Below, piece by piece: positions 8,683-17,356 of a stretch of DNA of 64,000 nucleotides. How positions within the stretch are numbered: position 1 is the first letter of the stretch; each line of letters starts with the position of its first letter. Source of the DNA: Granulosicoccus sp045110515 (lineage in GTDB: Bacteria > Pseudomonadota > Gammaproteobacteria > Granulosicoccales > Granulosicoccaceae). Location: NCBI GenBank assembly GCA_045110515.1, contig JBGCGD010000016.1:1-64000 (forward strand), in the 5' to 3' direction. The translations under genes and the position numbers were made by a program. The notes beneath the pieces were generated by a model. The model was given only the letters and a program-made list of their open reading frames with translations. It was not told the DNA's origin and ran no database searches.

Positions 8683-9375
8683 ATGTACTCGGTTTCTCGA
8701 AGAAAAACTTGTATGCACCCTGGTAAACGCGCAGCTGCAGCAGCAGCACTGGAACTCGTAAAAATCGACACCATCCTAGGTGTGGGTACGGGCTCTACCG
8801 TCAACGTATTCATCGATTTGCTGGCTGAGGCCGGAACACGAATTACCGGAGCCGTTGCAAGCTCTGAGGCCACTGCTGCCAGACTCGAGAGGCATGGCAT
8901 TGAGGTGTTGGACCTGAACATGACGGGCGACTTAGAGCTTTACATTGATGGCGCTGATGAGTCCAACGCAAATCTTGAACTGATTAAAGGCGGCGGCGCC
9001 GCACTGACCCGTGAGAAGATTATCGCCGGTGCCAGCCGCAAGTTTGTGTGTATCGTCGATCACAGCAAGCAGGTTGATATTCTCGGAGAATTTCCCTTAC
9101 CGGTAGAAGTCATTCCGATGGCCAGAAGTTACGTTGCCCGTGAAATCGTCAAGCTCGGTGCTGACCCGGAGTTTCGCGAAGCCCCCCGCACTGACAACGG
9201 CAACATCATCCTCGATTGCTTCGGCTTCAGTATCACAAACCCAGTAGAGCTAGAAGCTGCTTTGAATGCAATACCAGGTGTTGTAACTAACGGCTTGTTT
9301 GCGCGTAGAGGCGCGGACAAACTTATTGTTGGTTATGACGACGGCCGTATTGAAACAACTGATAAGCCTGAGTGA
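8683..9375 (+). CDS. rpiA: Ribose-5-phosphate isomerase A
   Basis: Interconverts ribose-5-phosphate and ribulose-5-phosphate in the non-oxidative pentose phosphate pathway. Motifs: LGVGTGSTVNVFID (phosphate loop), DGADES (catalytic Asp region), and KGGGAALTREKI (catalytic Lys/Glu). I chose ATG 8683 because AGGA at 8671 stands 8 bases away; ATG 8713 (MHPGKRA) would give a length closer to E. coli RpiA (219) but has no ribosome site. A TTG at 8665 also keeps the frame open. Stop lies 17 bases from the convergent histidine kinase gene. Confidence 0.95.
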   Translation: MYSVSRRKTCMHPGKRAAAAAALELVKIDTILGVGTGSTVNVFIDLLAEAGTRITGAVASSEATAARLERHGIEVLDLNMTGDLELYIDGADESNANLELIKGGGAALTREKIIAGASRKFVCIVDHSKQVDILGEFPLPVEVIPMARSYVAREIVKLGADPEFREAPRTDNGNIILDCFGFSITNPVELEAALNAIPGVVTNGLFARRGADKLIVGYDDGRIETTDKPE

Positions 9376-9392
9376 AAAGCAGGTTCTCACCC

Positions 9393-11966
9393 CTACTCAC
9401 CTGCAGGCTCTTCTTTCTCGAGAGGCAGTTGAAGCGTAATACGGGTGCCCTTGGGTAGATTGCTGGCAACAACTTGCCCGCCATGCAACGTCACAACACG
9501 CGAGACCAGCGCCAGACCTAAACCGATTCCTTTGAATTCAGCCTCTGTAGAGGCATCCCGTTTGAATCGTGTAAACAGTTGTCCGAGTATGGCGGGGTCA
9601 ATACCAACCCCTTCGTCATCGATTATCAAGATGGCACTACCACTGACACCGTAAAGACGGATTTTTATGGATGTATTATCCGGTGAATATTTAATGGCGT
9701 TGCTCAATATGTTACTGACGGCACGCTCTAGAGAAGGTGCGTCTCCTTCTATCCAAAGATCATCATCAGACATATCCAAATCAAACCGTATCTGTCGATT
9801 CCTAGCCTGAGGCATCATTTGGTCAAGGGAGTTGTCGATAACATCGTTAAATAGTAATGGTGTAAATCGCGCTTCCGTCAAACTGTCTGCTCGCGCGACA
9901 TGCAGTAAGTCATCCATCATAGTCAGGCTATTCTGAATATTCCGCTCGATACGCGAGTCATTAGTATTCTCCAACAAGGCCAAGGCAGATATTAGCGGTG
10001 AACGTAAATCATGCGAAAGGTAGTCCACCATTTCCGCTCGGGCACGCTCTGCAGTTCGTATCTCAGAGACATCCAATACGCTTGCACAAATCAGTCTTTC
10101 TGCAAGTGTGTCCCCTACCGCACTAAAATTGACAACAAGCTCAGCATCGCCATGACTATAAGATACCTGCCATGGCACACATTCAAGCATCAGCTGTTGA
10201 AGTCGATCATTGTCTTCATTCCCTTCAAACTGACGACCAACCGCTTTGAGAAAATCTATGAAGTCAGCTTTATCACTAAAACCCCGGACCATGCTGTAAA
10301 TCAAAGGATTCGCTCTGACACACTCACCGGCGGCATTCCAAACACCAAAACCTGTCGGGCTTCCATCGAGAATGGTTTCTGAAAACACCTTTACGCTGCG
10401 CAACCAATCAAGCTGCTCACTTAGCTGCAATGCGTTGGTTTGTAGTTTTTCGATTGAACCTGCTAAGCGCGAGGCTCGCTCGCGGGAGCGAACTCGCGCC
10501 AAGGTATCTACATACCGGGTTATGGCATCACCATGGGACTTATCATCAATGACTAACTCAATGTATAACGGCTCTATTCCCGGGTAGGTTCGCGCATAAA
10601 CACCGCCTTGGTGTTTCCACTTCCCTTCAACGCCATCTGTCATTTTATCGGGAAGACCGTTGCCGCCTGCAAAGACATCTATGCCTGAGTGAAACCTCCA
10701 CGCTCGTATTGGTAGATGCTTCGACGCTGAATTAAAAAAACTGGACAACAAGGCATTACTTTGCGTATCGCGACGCGGTATGTGTGGAGCTATCTTTGCC
10801 TGCTCTCTTTCCAAAAAGCGATTGACGTAAGCCAAACGATGCCAGCTCCAGAAGAGGTAGCTGACAAACACAGGCAGGCTTGCGGCTAATGGTGCGTACC
10901 AAAGTCTTCCATATCGGTACAGCACAAAACTGAGCACTACCGGAACACTGGCACCGACTACGGCCGCCAGGAACCCCCACTGAGGTGGTGTCCGAGAATA
11001 GACCAACAACATAAGTGGTAACAAAATGATCGCAACTACCAGGTTCGCATAACCAGGCGCTTGAACAACATGACTTTGGTCTCTTAGAGCTGAAAAGATA
11101 TTGGCGTGAATCTCCACACCCGGAACCGGCTGATCTAACGCAGAAACCGGGGTCGGCACAACATCACCCAGCCCAGTGGTCGTCATTCCGATAAACACGA
11201 CCTTTCCCGACATCATCTCTTTAGACGCTTTTCCTTCGATGATATCGACTGCACTTACTCGATTAAACGCACCCGTTGAGCCGAAGAATGGAATCATAAT
11301 TTCGTGACTCTCTACCCACTCCCCTACCTGGTCTTCATTTTGAGTGATCTTACCCGGCATCTCTTCAGGCATATCATCCAGTGCCTGCAACGCAGCCATC
11401 GATAACGCTGACCAATGCGCCTGAGTAAATCCAGATTTTAGAAAAACGCGACGAACAATCCCATCGTCATCTATCGGCAAAAAGATATGACCAAGGTCAG
11501 TAACTTCTCGAGTAATTTTCGGGATTGGCAACGATTCACTGGCTATACGTGCCCGCCCACCTTCCGTCAGTACGGGAAGAATTGAAACCGGATGCGAGCC
11601 AATCGCTTTGGCAAGTCTTGCATCTTCTATGGTGTTAGAGGGCTCCACGTACAAAAGGTCCACAACCACTGCCCTCACATCAAGCAGCTTAAGTTGCTCG
11701 AAAAGCTGAGCCTGCAAATCCCGAGACCAAGGCCAGCGTCCCAGCTCAGCCAAACTCTCAGAATCAATCGCCGCGATGACGACATCCTGAGGCACCTCAC
11801 GCTGATAAGCGCGCACCCAACTGTCGTGAAGGAGTCTATCGACTTTACGTGTGGCTTCGCTCCAGTGCAGAAGCCAAACAAGAAACAACAGGGTACAAAA
11901 GAAACCCAGAAGACCCCATAAGGTAATTCTGCGTTGCCCTTGCCCGGTGCTCTGCTGAGCAGACAT
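9393..11966 (-). CDS. CHASE2-domain sensor histidine kinase
   Basis: 857-residue membrane sensor. Layout: one transmembrane helix (about 13-33); periplasmic CHASE2 domain (about 40-310) with DVVIAAIDSESLAELGRWPW and RAVVVDLLY; three further helices (about 305-390) as usual for CHASE2 proteins; a cytoplasmic linker with a PAS-like stretch (about 520-630); HisKA with phospho-acceptor His652 in LSHDLRSPL; HATPase_c with N756 (NAIKYS), DDEGVGID and GIGLGLALV. Ligands of CHASE2 domains are unknown. The response regulator lies 39 bases upstream on the same strand, so the pair should be co-transcribed, regulator first. Nothing nearby shows the target genes. Confidence 0.9.
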   Translation of the reverse strand: MSAQQSTGQGQRRITLWGLLGFFCTLLFLVWLLHWSEATRKVDRLLHDSWVRAYQREVPQDVVIAAIDSESLAELGRWPWSRDLQAQLFEQLKLLDVRAVVVDLLYVEPSNTIEDARLAKAIGSHPVSILPVLTEGGRARIASESLPIPKITREVTDLGHIFLPIDDDGIVRRVFLKSGFTQAHWSALSMAALQALDDMPEEMPGKITQNEDQVGEWVESHEIMIPFFGSTGAFNRVSAVDIIEGKASKEMMSGKVVFIGMTTTGLGDVVPTPVSALDQPVPGVEIHANIFSALRDQSHVVQAPGYANLVVAIILLPLMLLVYSRTPPQWGFLAAVVGASVPVVLSFVLYRYGRLWYAPLAASLPVFVSYLFWSWHRLAYVNRFLEREQAKIAPHIPRRDTQSNALLSSFFNSASKHLPIRAWRFHSGIDVFAGGNGLPDKMTDGVEGKWKHQGGVYARTYPGIEPLYIELVIDDKSHGDAITRYVDTLARVRSRERASRLAGSIEKLQTNALQLSEQLDWLRSVKVFSETILDGSPTGFGVWNAAGECVRANPLIYSMVRGFSDKADFIDFLKAVGRQFEGNEDNDRLQQLMLECVPWQVSYSHGDAELVVNFSAVGDTLAERLICASVLDVSEIRTAERARAEMVDYLSHDLRSPLISALALLENTNDSRIERNIQNSLTMMDDLLHVARADSLTEARFTPLLFNDVIDNSLDQMMPQARNRQIRFDLDMSDDDLWIEGDAPSLERAVSNILSNAIKYSPDNTSIKIRLYGVSGSAILIIDDEGVGIDPAILGQLFTRFKRDASTEAEFKGIGLGLALVSRVVTLHGGQVVASNLPKGTRITLQLPLEKEEPAGE

Positions 11967-12005
11967 GCCTAGTCGGCTGCGTGTGCGTTGCGTACGGTGA
12001 CCAGA

Positions 12006-12713
12006 TTAACTAGTGGGGGTGTGTTCCTCAAGACGATAACCATGCTGGTAGATGGATGTTAACTTCCATCGCTCAGATGCTAGCAGCTTAAGCTTTTTAC
12101 GCAGGCGACTAGCATGAGTATCAACAGTACGCGTATTGAGGTCGGCTGACGTACCCCACACCGATGTCAACAGATGTTGCCTTGATAGAACTCTGCCTCT
12201 GTTTCTAAACATGAAAAGTGCGAGTTCATATTCTTTCTCGGTGAGCTTAATCGGCTCGTCGTCCAAATGAACTTGACGATTCGCAGTATCAAAAACGTAA
12301 GGTGGACACTCAAGAACTTCACTTTCAGGCTGAGCTCGGCGGGCGAGCGCATATAAGCGCGCAAGCAGTTCATGCTGTCTTACGGGTTTAGCCAGGTAAT
12401 CGTCCGCACCAGATCGAAGTGCCGTCACGATATCTTCTTCTGCCTGACGGGCCGTAGCGAAGATCACGGGTATATCACTGGTCAGCGTTTTACGAATCCA
12501 GTGAAGAACTTCCAGGCCGGAGCTGCCGGATTGCAATGTCCAGTCGAGCACCACCACATCGTAACTGGACTTTCGAAACGCCCGCTGAAATTCCTCGGCG
12601 GTGTTAAAAACGCCACAGTGATAGCCCTTGTTTTCTATCCAGCCACTAACCCGGGCTGCCTGCTCATTGTTGTCTTCGAGCAGCGCAATCCGCAAGTTTT
12701 GCCAGTCGCTCAT
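12006..12713 (-). CDS. OmpR/PhoB-family response regulator
   Basis: 235 residues: receiver domain (about 7-125) with the acidic pair LLEDNN, phospho-acceptor Asp57 in VVVLDW, conserved Thr/Ala in FATARQ and Lys in LAKPV; winged-helix DNA-binding domain (about 140-230) with LTEKEYELALFMFRNRGRVLSR and TVDTHASRLRKKL. Partner of the CHASE2 kinase gene 39 bases downstream. The regulon cannot be read from this window. Confidence 0.92.
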   Translation of the reverse strand: MSDWQNLRIALLEDNNEQAARVSGWIENKGYHCGVFNTAEEFQRAFRKSSYDVVVLDWTLQSGSSGLEVLHWIRKTLTSDIPVIFATARQAEEDIVTALRSGADDYLAKPVRQHELLARLYALARRAQPESEVLECPPYVFDTANRQVHLDDEPIKLTEKEYELALFMFRNRGRVLSRQHLLTSVWGTSADLNTRTVDTHASRLRKKLKLLASERWKLTSIYQHGYRLEEHTPTS

Positions 12714-12812
12714 AATAAACCTCGTCCGTATAAGGCAGGAAGTGTCACCTAATGCGCAAGCAAGTGCAAATACCAGCGCTTTTTGGGTAACCTATGGTAT
12801 CGGTTTTTGTGA

Positions 12813-12840
12813 CCAATTCGACCAGAACGAGGTCGATTGG
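12813..12840. repeat. Imperfect inverted repeat between response regulator and dNK genes
   Basis: CCAAT-T-CGACC, loop AGAACGA, GGTCG-ATTGG: a 10-bp stem with one bulged T. Neither strand has a T-run directly after it, so it is not an obvious intrinsic terminator; it could be an mRNA stabilising hairpin 3' of the dNK gene or an operator. Confidence 0.4.
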
Positions 12841-12847
12841 CTGGCAC

Positions 12848-13495
12848 TTATGACGCTGCTGACACCGGATTTAAATAGTGACGCCCGCCTTCTAGATCGC
12901 TGATTCTATTGGCAATATTCTTAACCTCTAGAGGATCGTCAGCTAAATTTATATCCGCTGCGTTGACTATGAGCAGCGGCGTCTCGGAATAAGTATAAAA
13001 AAATCGTTCGTACAAGGCACTCAATTGTTGCAAATAATTGCTGTCAATTCGCTGTTCATGCCCTAAACCTCGTTTCTCAATGCGCTCAATGAGTCTCTCA
13101 ATTGGGGCTTGCAGGTAGACCACTAAATCGGGCCGGGGCACCCCTTTTATCTGTTGGTCATAGAGTTTTGAGTACATCCACCATTCAGTATGGTCCAATG
13201 TCAGCTCCGCGAATAAACGATCTTTATCGAGCAGGAAATCGGCAACGATGGGCTGGTTGGGTTTAAGAACGGCAGGGTTTTGCAATGTCTCAAGCCGCGA
13301 CGTCAAAAAATGCATTTGCGTGTGGAAAGCAGCGCCACTCGGGTCCCGGTAGAACGTTTTTAGATAAGGATTACTTGACTCGGTGTCGGTCAGATAGCTC
13401 GCCTTAAAATGCTTTGCTAGCTGGGAAGCAAGTGTAGATTTCCCCACACCTATCGGGCCTTCAATCGCAATGAACTGATATTTCATATAGTACAT
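12848..13495 (-). CDS. Deoxynucleoside kinase family protein (dAdo/dGuo kinase type)
   Basis: 215-residue P-loop kinase: GPIGVGKS (about 13-20), the DR-containing segment DFLLDKDRLF (about 85-95), and an Arg-rich lid IERIEKRGLGHEQ (about 135-150). The family phosphorylates deoxyribonucleosides to monophosphates for salvage. It is 20 bases downstream of folK in the hslR-pcnB-folK unit; a kinase of this type beside folK is common in gammaproteobacteria. ATG 13495 and ATG 13486 are both possible starts with weak ribosome sites. Substrate preference is not determinable here. Confidence 0.85.
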   Translation of the reverse strand: MYYMKYQFIAIEGPIGVGKSTLASQLAKHFKASYLTDTESSNPYLKTFYRDPSGAAFHTQMHFLTSRLETLQNPAVLKPNQPIVADFLLDKDRLFAELTLDHTEWWMYSKLYDQQIKGVPRPDLVVYLQAPIERLIERIEKRGLGHEQRIDSNYLQQLSALYERFFYTYSETPLLIVNAADINLADDPLEVKNIANRISDLEGGRHYLNPVSAAS

Positions 13496-13514
13496 TGTAG
13501 CTGCTTGCAGTCAT

Positions 13515-14030
13515 TTAGCTAAAGCCTTTGTACTTTTGAATGCCAAATGCCTGACATTGCTTTTTAAACTCAACAGCAGGGCCTAAGCCGGGAATTGACA
13601 AACCGGGCTGCAACTCCAGCAAAGGCCAAATGACAAACGAGCGCTCCGCTATACCTATGTGCGGTATTTGCAGATCCGGCTCGTCTATTTGCTCGTCACC
13701 AAAAAGCAAGATGTCAAGGTCCAATGGTCGAGCAGTCCAACGAGACTTTTTCTTAACTCGCCCATGCGCCTTTTCAATGGATTGCAGCTCATTTAGAAGC
13801 ATGCGCGGGGACTCGCCGTAATAAAACTGACAAACAGCATTGAGATAATCCGGCTGATTTTGCGGCCCCATCGGGTCGGTTTCAAACACGGAAGAGCAGC
13901 GTAGCTCGCGCACGTCAGGCAATGCTGAAATTTCTACGCACGCCTGGCTGATATGCCGCTGGCGCTCCCCTAAATTGCTGCCAAGAGCTACAAAAACGCG
14001 AGTTTGCGCGTCAACAGACGTGCCGTTCAA
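13515..14030 (-). CDS. folK: 2-amino-4-hydroxy-6-hydroxymethyldihydropteridine pyrophosphokinase (HPPK)
   Basis: Transfers pyrophosphate from ATP to the pterin in folate synthesis. 171 residues. Motifs: VALGSNLGER (about 13-22), ETDPMGPQNQPDYLNAV, and the Mg/ATP site RWTARPLDLDILLFG with the two Asp of DLD. Start overlaps the pcnB stop by 4 bases (ATGA), the same pcnB-folK coupling as in E. coli. Confidence 0.95.
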   Translation of the reverse strand: MNGTSVDAQTRVFVALGSNLGERQRHISQACVEISALPDVRELRCSSVFETDPMGPQNQPDYLNAVCQFYYGESPRMLLNELQSIEKAHGRVKKKSRWTARPLDLDILLFGDEQIDEPDLQIPHIGIAERSFVIWPLLELQPGLSIPGLGPAVEFKKQCQAFGIQKYKGFS

Positions 14031-15691
14031 CTTGCCGGCGCCGATCCATTGGAGCCATTTGCAGGTTTTCTGCGGCGGCGTCTGCGTCGTTTGCGCGCAG
14101 GAGGCTTGTTGCCGTTTTCAGCTTCCTCAGTTGGCGATGTTCGGCCGGCATTTGCCGCTTTTTTTCCACGCTGACCTTTCCCAGTTCGGTCAGGCCAAAT
14201 AGACTCGACTGTTGGCCGCTTGGATGCAGCCTCCCCGCGTTCCTCCTCGGGCAGAGTCTGTACCTTTGTCCACCACGCTGCGGACTCGGTTAATCGCTCA
14301 TCCACACTGGCTCTGAGGCAAAGAAAATCATAAGCAGCCCGAAACCTGCGATCCTCAATAAGCTTTAACGCCCGGCCTCCCCTTAACCGTTCCAGTCTTG
14401 GCTGCATTTGCCAAATCTCTTTCATCGGGCCGGAAAAACGTCTTGGGATCGAAATGATGCGCAATTGTGTAGCCAGTACTGAGTCCGCGGCTGCATGCAG
14501 TGCATCATTGATACTCATATCGTTCTCGCATTCTTCGCGAGCCCGCTCTTCGACATCCGGCCAAAGCATGAATGCCAACAAATAAGCAGGTGTTATGGGC
14601 TTGCCCTGTGCAACGCGGCGATCGGTATTCTGCAATGCGGCATCGAGCATCGACACCAGCTTATCGTCACCTAAGGCCAAGCGTTTTTCCAGCAAGGGAA
14701 ACAGGTAGGTTAATAAGTTATGTTCTCTAACAGAATGAAAGCTTCTTAGAGCATAACCCCCTTGAAAAAGCTTTAAGACCTCTTCAAACAGGCGTGGTGG
14801 AGGTGTAGAGCGAAGCTCAGCCGAAGTTTGCTGCATCGCCTTAAGCGTTGCGGGCTCTATATCGAATTTGAGCTTTGCGGCCAGTCTTACGGCTCGAAGA
14901 ACTCTCACCGGGTCCTCTTCACATCGCGTTTTAGGATCGCCTATGAGTTTGAATACGCCGGTGTCCAGGTCTTCCAGCCCACCGACATAATCCACCACCG
15001 AGCCATCAGCAATGTTGTAGTAGAGGGCATTTACCGAGAAGTCACGGCGATAGGCATCTTCTTCTATGGTTCCGAAGACGTTGTCGCGAACAATTCTTCC
15101 CGCCGCACCGATTTCACCGCCCTCACCTTTGTTGTGAGCCGCGCGAAAGGTTGCCACCTCAATGATCTCACGCCCGAATACCACATGGACCAACCGGAAT
15201 CGCCGACCGATTATTCGGGAATTACGAAACAGTGCGCGGATCGTTTCCGGGCTGGCATCCGTTGCAACATCAAAGTCTTTGGGTTTCAACCCCACCAAAG
15301 CATCACGCACACCTCCACCCACGAGATATGCGCTGTGCCCTGCTTCGTGCAGCTTATCCAGTACCTTCAGTGCAGAACGGCCGATCGATTTACGGGTAAC
15401 CCGATGTTCGCCGGCTGGAACAATCAGCGGAGCTTTTCCATGGGTACTAGCAGCGGCTTTCTTGTTGGAAGAGGTCTTTTTGCCTTTAGAACGACGCGGT
15501 TGAGATTTCTGCGGTTTTTTACCGGCCTCGTTACTACTTGCACGCGAAGATGACTCATCATCGGGGGTAGCTGCTTTCGAACTTTTTTCGGAACCAGCTA
15601 CTGAACGGGTTGCAGAGTCCGCGGACGCTCCCAGCAACTTACGCGTTTTCGTTATTGCTGAGCGTGACAAACCACTTAATCGTTTAAGCAA
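14027..15691 (-). CDS. pcnB: Poly(A) polymerase I
   Basis: Adds 3' poly(A) tails that speed RNA decay. 554 residues: an N-terminal Lys/Ser-rich low-complexity extension (about 20-90), the nucleotidyltransferase core with LVGGGVRD and the catalytic DFD in KPKDFDVATDA, GRRFRLVHV, RRDFSVNALYYNI, RNA-binding helices, and a very basic tail (ARKRRRRRRRKPAN). The start is TTG 15691: AAGGAG stands 6 bases upstream and fits this codon. An ATG four bases earlier is in another frame and stops after three codons (ATG ATT GCT TAA), overlapping the start. E. coli pcnB also uses a non-AUG start (AUU), so weak initiation may be a shared control. Downstream of hslR by 18 bases. Confidence 0.93.
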   Translation of the reverse strand: MLKRLSGLSRSAITKTRKLLGASADSATRSVAGSEKSSKAATPDDESSSRASSNEAGKKPQKSQPRRSKGKKTSSNKKAAASTHGKAPLIVPAGEHRVTRKSIGRSALKVLDKLHEAGHSAYLVGGGVRDALVGLKPKDFDVATDASPETIRALFRNSRIIGRRFRLVHVVFGREIIEVATFRAAHNKGEGGEIGAAGRIVRDNVFGTIEEDAYRRDFSVNALYYNIADGSVVDYVGGLEDLDTGVFKLIGDPKTRCEEDPVRVLRAVRLAAKLKFDIEPATLKAMQQTSAELRSTPPPRLFEEVLKLFQGGYALRSFHSVREHNLLTYLFPLLEKRLALGDDKLVSMLDAALQNTDRRVAQGKPITPAYLLAFMLWPDVEERAREECENDMSINDALHAAADSVLATQLRIISIPRRFSGPMKEIWQMQPRLERLRGGRALKLIEDRRFRAAYDFLCLRASVDERLTESAAWWTKVQTLPEEERGEAASKRPTVESIWPDRTGKGQRGKKAANAGRTSPTEEAENGNKPPARKRRRRRRRKPANGSNGSAPAS

Positions 15692-15709
15692 TCATTTCTC
15701 CTTAAGACA

Positions 15710-16126
15710 TCATTCATCTTGAGTTTCATCTGGCATATCGCCCTGATTCTGAAACCTGATGATCTGACGGCGTTGTTTCTTGGACGGCCTGCCCTCGCCT
15801 GCAAGTCCCCTGTGCGCCATGCGATCATTGCGCAATCGTGTACCGAGCAGTTCTCGAGCAGCACGACTTTCTTCCGACTCTTCGTACAAGGCCTGCGCTT
15901 CCGTTGCCGGCCGACGTTGATCATTAAGCCCCAAAACAGTTACAACAAATTCATAAGGCGGCTTTTCGATCTGTATCACATCTCCAACAAGCACAACTCT
16001 CGAAGGCTTGATACGCTGCCCACCTATACGAATCTGGTTTTTGGAGATAGCCTCATTGGCTAAACTGCGGGTTTTAAAAAACCGCGCAGCCCACAACCAT
16101 TTATCTATACGAACCCGATCTACCAT
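15710..16126 (-). CDS. hslR: Heat shock protein 15 (S4-domain ribosome rescue factor)
   Basis: 138 residues. S4 RNA-binding domain at the N-terminus (RIDKWLWAARFFKTRSLANEAI, split here as RIDKWLWAARF and KTRSLA), then a basic C-terminal helix (GRPSKKQRRQIIRF). In E. coli Hsp15 binds free 50S subunits carrying a nascent chain and helps recycle them. First gene of a leftward unit with pcnB, folK and the dNK. It diverges from ycgL with only 18 bases between starts. Confidence 0.92.
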   Translation of the reverse strand: MVDRVRIDKWLWAARFFKTRSLANEAISKNQIRIGGQRIKPSRVVLVGDVIQIEKPPYEFVVTVLGLNDQRRPATEAQALYEESEESRAARELLGTRLRNDRMAHRGLAGEGRPSKKQRRQIIRFQNQGDMPDETQDE

Positions 16127-16144
16127 TGAACAAAGGCTCAGTCT

Positions 16145-16432
16145 ATGCAGTGCTACATTTATCGCAGCTCGATAAAGGAAGGTTTATACGTTTATCTAGC
16201 TGACGAAGATGGTCTGGCTAATCTTCCTGCCCCCGTCATGAAACAACTGGGTACGCCCGAATTCTCCATGAGCTTGGATCTTGATGCAGACCGCAAGTTA
16301 GTGCAAGAGGATGCAAGCGTGGTGCTGGAAAATCTCGAATCTCGCGGTTTCCATGTGCAAATGCCCAGAGACATTGAGCATCAGCTCGAAGCGATTGCTC
16401 GCACCGCGAACAGTAAAGCGACTAAAAAGTGA
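16145..16432 (+). CDS. ycgL: YcgL domain protein
   Basis: 95-residue member of the YcgL family (MQCYIYRSSIKEGLYVYL at the N-terminus, then LPAPVMKQLGTPEFSMSLDL). The function of the family is not established; E. coli YcgL has been called an RNase-D-like regulator of mRNA/cell physiology only tentatively. Stands alone on the plus strand, facing the cytochrome genes. Confidence 0.88.
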   Translation: MQCYIYRSSIKEGLYVYLADEDGLANLPAPVMKQLGTPEFSMSLDLDADRKLVQEDASVVLENLESRGFHVQMPRDIEHQLEAIARTANSKATKK

Positions 16433-16492
16433 TCCCGTTGTACGGGTAGTGATTGTTCAGCAATCCCTGCCTGATGATGTTAAAACTTTATG

Positions 16493-16516
16493 CCGGCTGG
16501 CAGCGATGCCAGCCGG
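16493..16516 (-). terminator. Perfect 10-bp hairpin, likely terminator of the cytochrome c genes
   Basis: CCGGCTGGCA, loop GCGA, TGCCAGCCGG. Read leftward it is followed by CATAAAGTTTTAACA, a loose T-rich tail, and it stands 14 bases past the stop of the second cytochrome gene. Read rightward there is no T-run and the loop is a GNRA tetraloop, so it may also stop or stabilise the ycgL transcript. Confidence 0.65.
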
Positions 16517-16529
16517 GACGTTCATAGAA

Positions 16530-16904
16530 TTACTTCGACGTAGCTGTCTGTAACGGACCTTTTTGCGATGCGAACCAAGCAGCCAGATCTTCGATATCTT
16601 CGTCAGAAAGCTGCGCTGCAAAACCTGCCATGATGGCACTTTGGCGCTCTCCGGAGCGGTAGCTTTTCAGGGCTTGCTCCAAATAGCTTGGATACTGTCC
16701 GGCCAAGATTGGATTCGTAGGAATTTGGGAGTTTCCGTCAGCCCCATGACAAGCAGCACAAGTCGCGGCCTTCTGTTCACCGGCTTTAGCGTCACCAGCC
16801 TGAGCAGAACCCATACCCAGCGCCAAAACAGCCAGGGCCACAGAACTTAGGGATGTGAGCCTTAAGAGTGCGCTGCGTAGAGTTACATTCATTGAAATTG
16901 CCAT
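16530..16904 (-). CDS. Monoheme class I cytochrome c (c553/c4-half type)
   Basis: 124-residue periplasmic electron carrier. Signal peptide (hydrophobic core LSSVALAVLALGMG, cleavage after SAQA near residue 36), heme motif CAACH, and Met ligand in SAIMAGFA; C-terminal helix LSDEDIEDLAAWF is typical. The ATG overlaps the stop of the upstream cytochrome gene by one base (TAATG), so the two are coupled. A second in-frame ATG lies four codons on. Partner unknown; likely feeds a terminal oxidase. Confidence 0.9.
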   Translation of the reverse strand: MAISMNVTLRSALLRLTSLSSVALAVLALGMGSAQAGDAKAGEQKAATCAACHGADGNSQIPTNPILAGQYPSYLEQALKSYRSGERQSAIMAGFAAQLSDEDIEDLAAWFASQKGPLQTATSK

Positions 16905-17287
16905 TATTTTGCCCCCATGGCGGACAGCCAGGCCGCGATATCAGCGATGTCTTCATCAGACAATAAGGCTGCGTTAGCTTGCATGGTTGGATGAGCGCGT
17001 GTTTGTGCACGATAAGCTTGTAGAGCGGCGACGAGATACGCTTCGTGCTGTCCGGCAATCAATGGCACGTGATAGGTCGGGTAGGTATTGACGTAGTGTT
17101 GAACACCGTGGCAACCCAGGCATGTGTGCCCTTTGCTTGCGCCAGCCGCCGCATCGCCCGCAGCAGAGGCCTGCGAAAATGGCAAGAAAGCGCTGACAGC
17201 CAGCCCTAAGATACCTGCGCGCAGCAAGCCTGACGTCTTTGCAGACACCTTGCTCGCTACTGAGGTAGTTTGAAACTTGGATTTCAT
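16904..17287 (-). CDS. Monoheme class I cytochrome c
   Basis: 127 residues with an export signal (GILGLAVSAFLPFSQASA, cleavage near 43), heme motif CLGCH, His-rich insert YVNTYPTYHVPLIAGQ, and Met ligand in HPTMQANA; it ends LSDEDIADIAAWLS. Together with the next gene it looks like the two halves of a diheme cytochrome c4 encoded separately. Promoter at 17357-17385 seems to serve both. Confidence 0.9.
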   Translation of the reverse strand: MKSKFQTTSVASKVSAKTSGLLRAGILGLAVSAFLPFSQASAAGDAAAGASKGHTCLGCHGVQHYVNTYPTYHVPLIAGQHEAYLVAALQAYRAQTRAHPTMQANAALLSDEDIADIAAWLSAMGAK

Positions 17288-17318
17288 TGAATAATTCGCA
17301 CCTATTACGATGAACTAA

Positions 17319-17346
17319 TTGAAGGCGCATAACAGCACGCCTTCAA
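17319..17346. repeat. 9-bp perfect hairpin at the 5' end of the cytochrome mRNA / after htpG
   Basis: TTGAAGGCG, 10-base loop CATAACAGCA, CGCCTTCAA. It is 68 bases past the htpG stop and could terminate htpG, but read leftward it is followed by TTAGTTCATC, not a T-run. It also starts only a few bases after the predicted cytochrome transcription start, so it may be a 5' stabilising stem-loop. Confidence 0.5.
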
Positions 17347-17356
17347 GGTTGTACCA

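Noticed and set aside
9445..11921. Several open frames of 60-120 codons on the plus strand inside the histidine kinase gene
   Set aside because: Antisense shadows: no ribosome sites, no family patterns, and the minus-strand protein is fully accounted for by CHASE2 and kinase domains.
12813..12840. Hairpin as an intrinsic terminator of the dNK gene
   Set aside because: No T-run on either strand; kept only as an inverted repeat.
14828..15553. 241-codon plus-strand open frame opposite pcnB
   Set aside because: Long but without recognisable motifs; it mirrors the codon bias of pcnB on the other strand.
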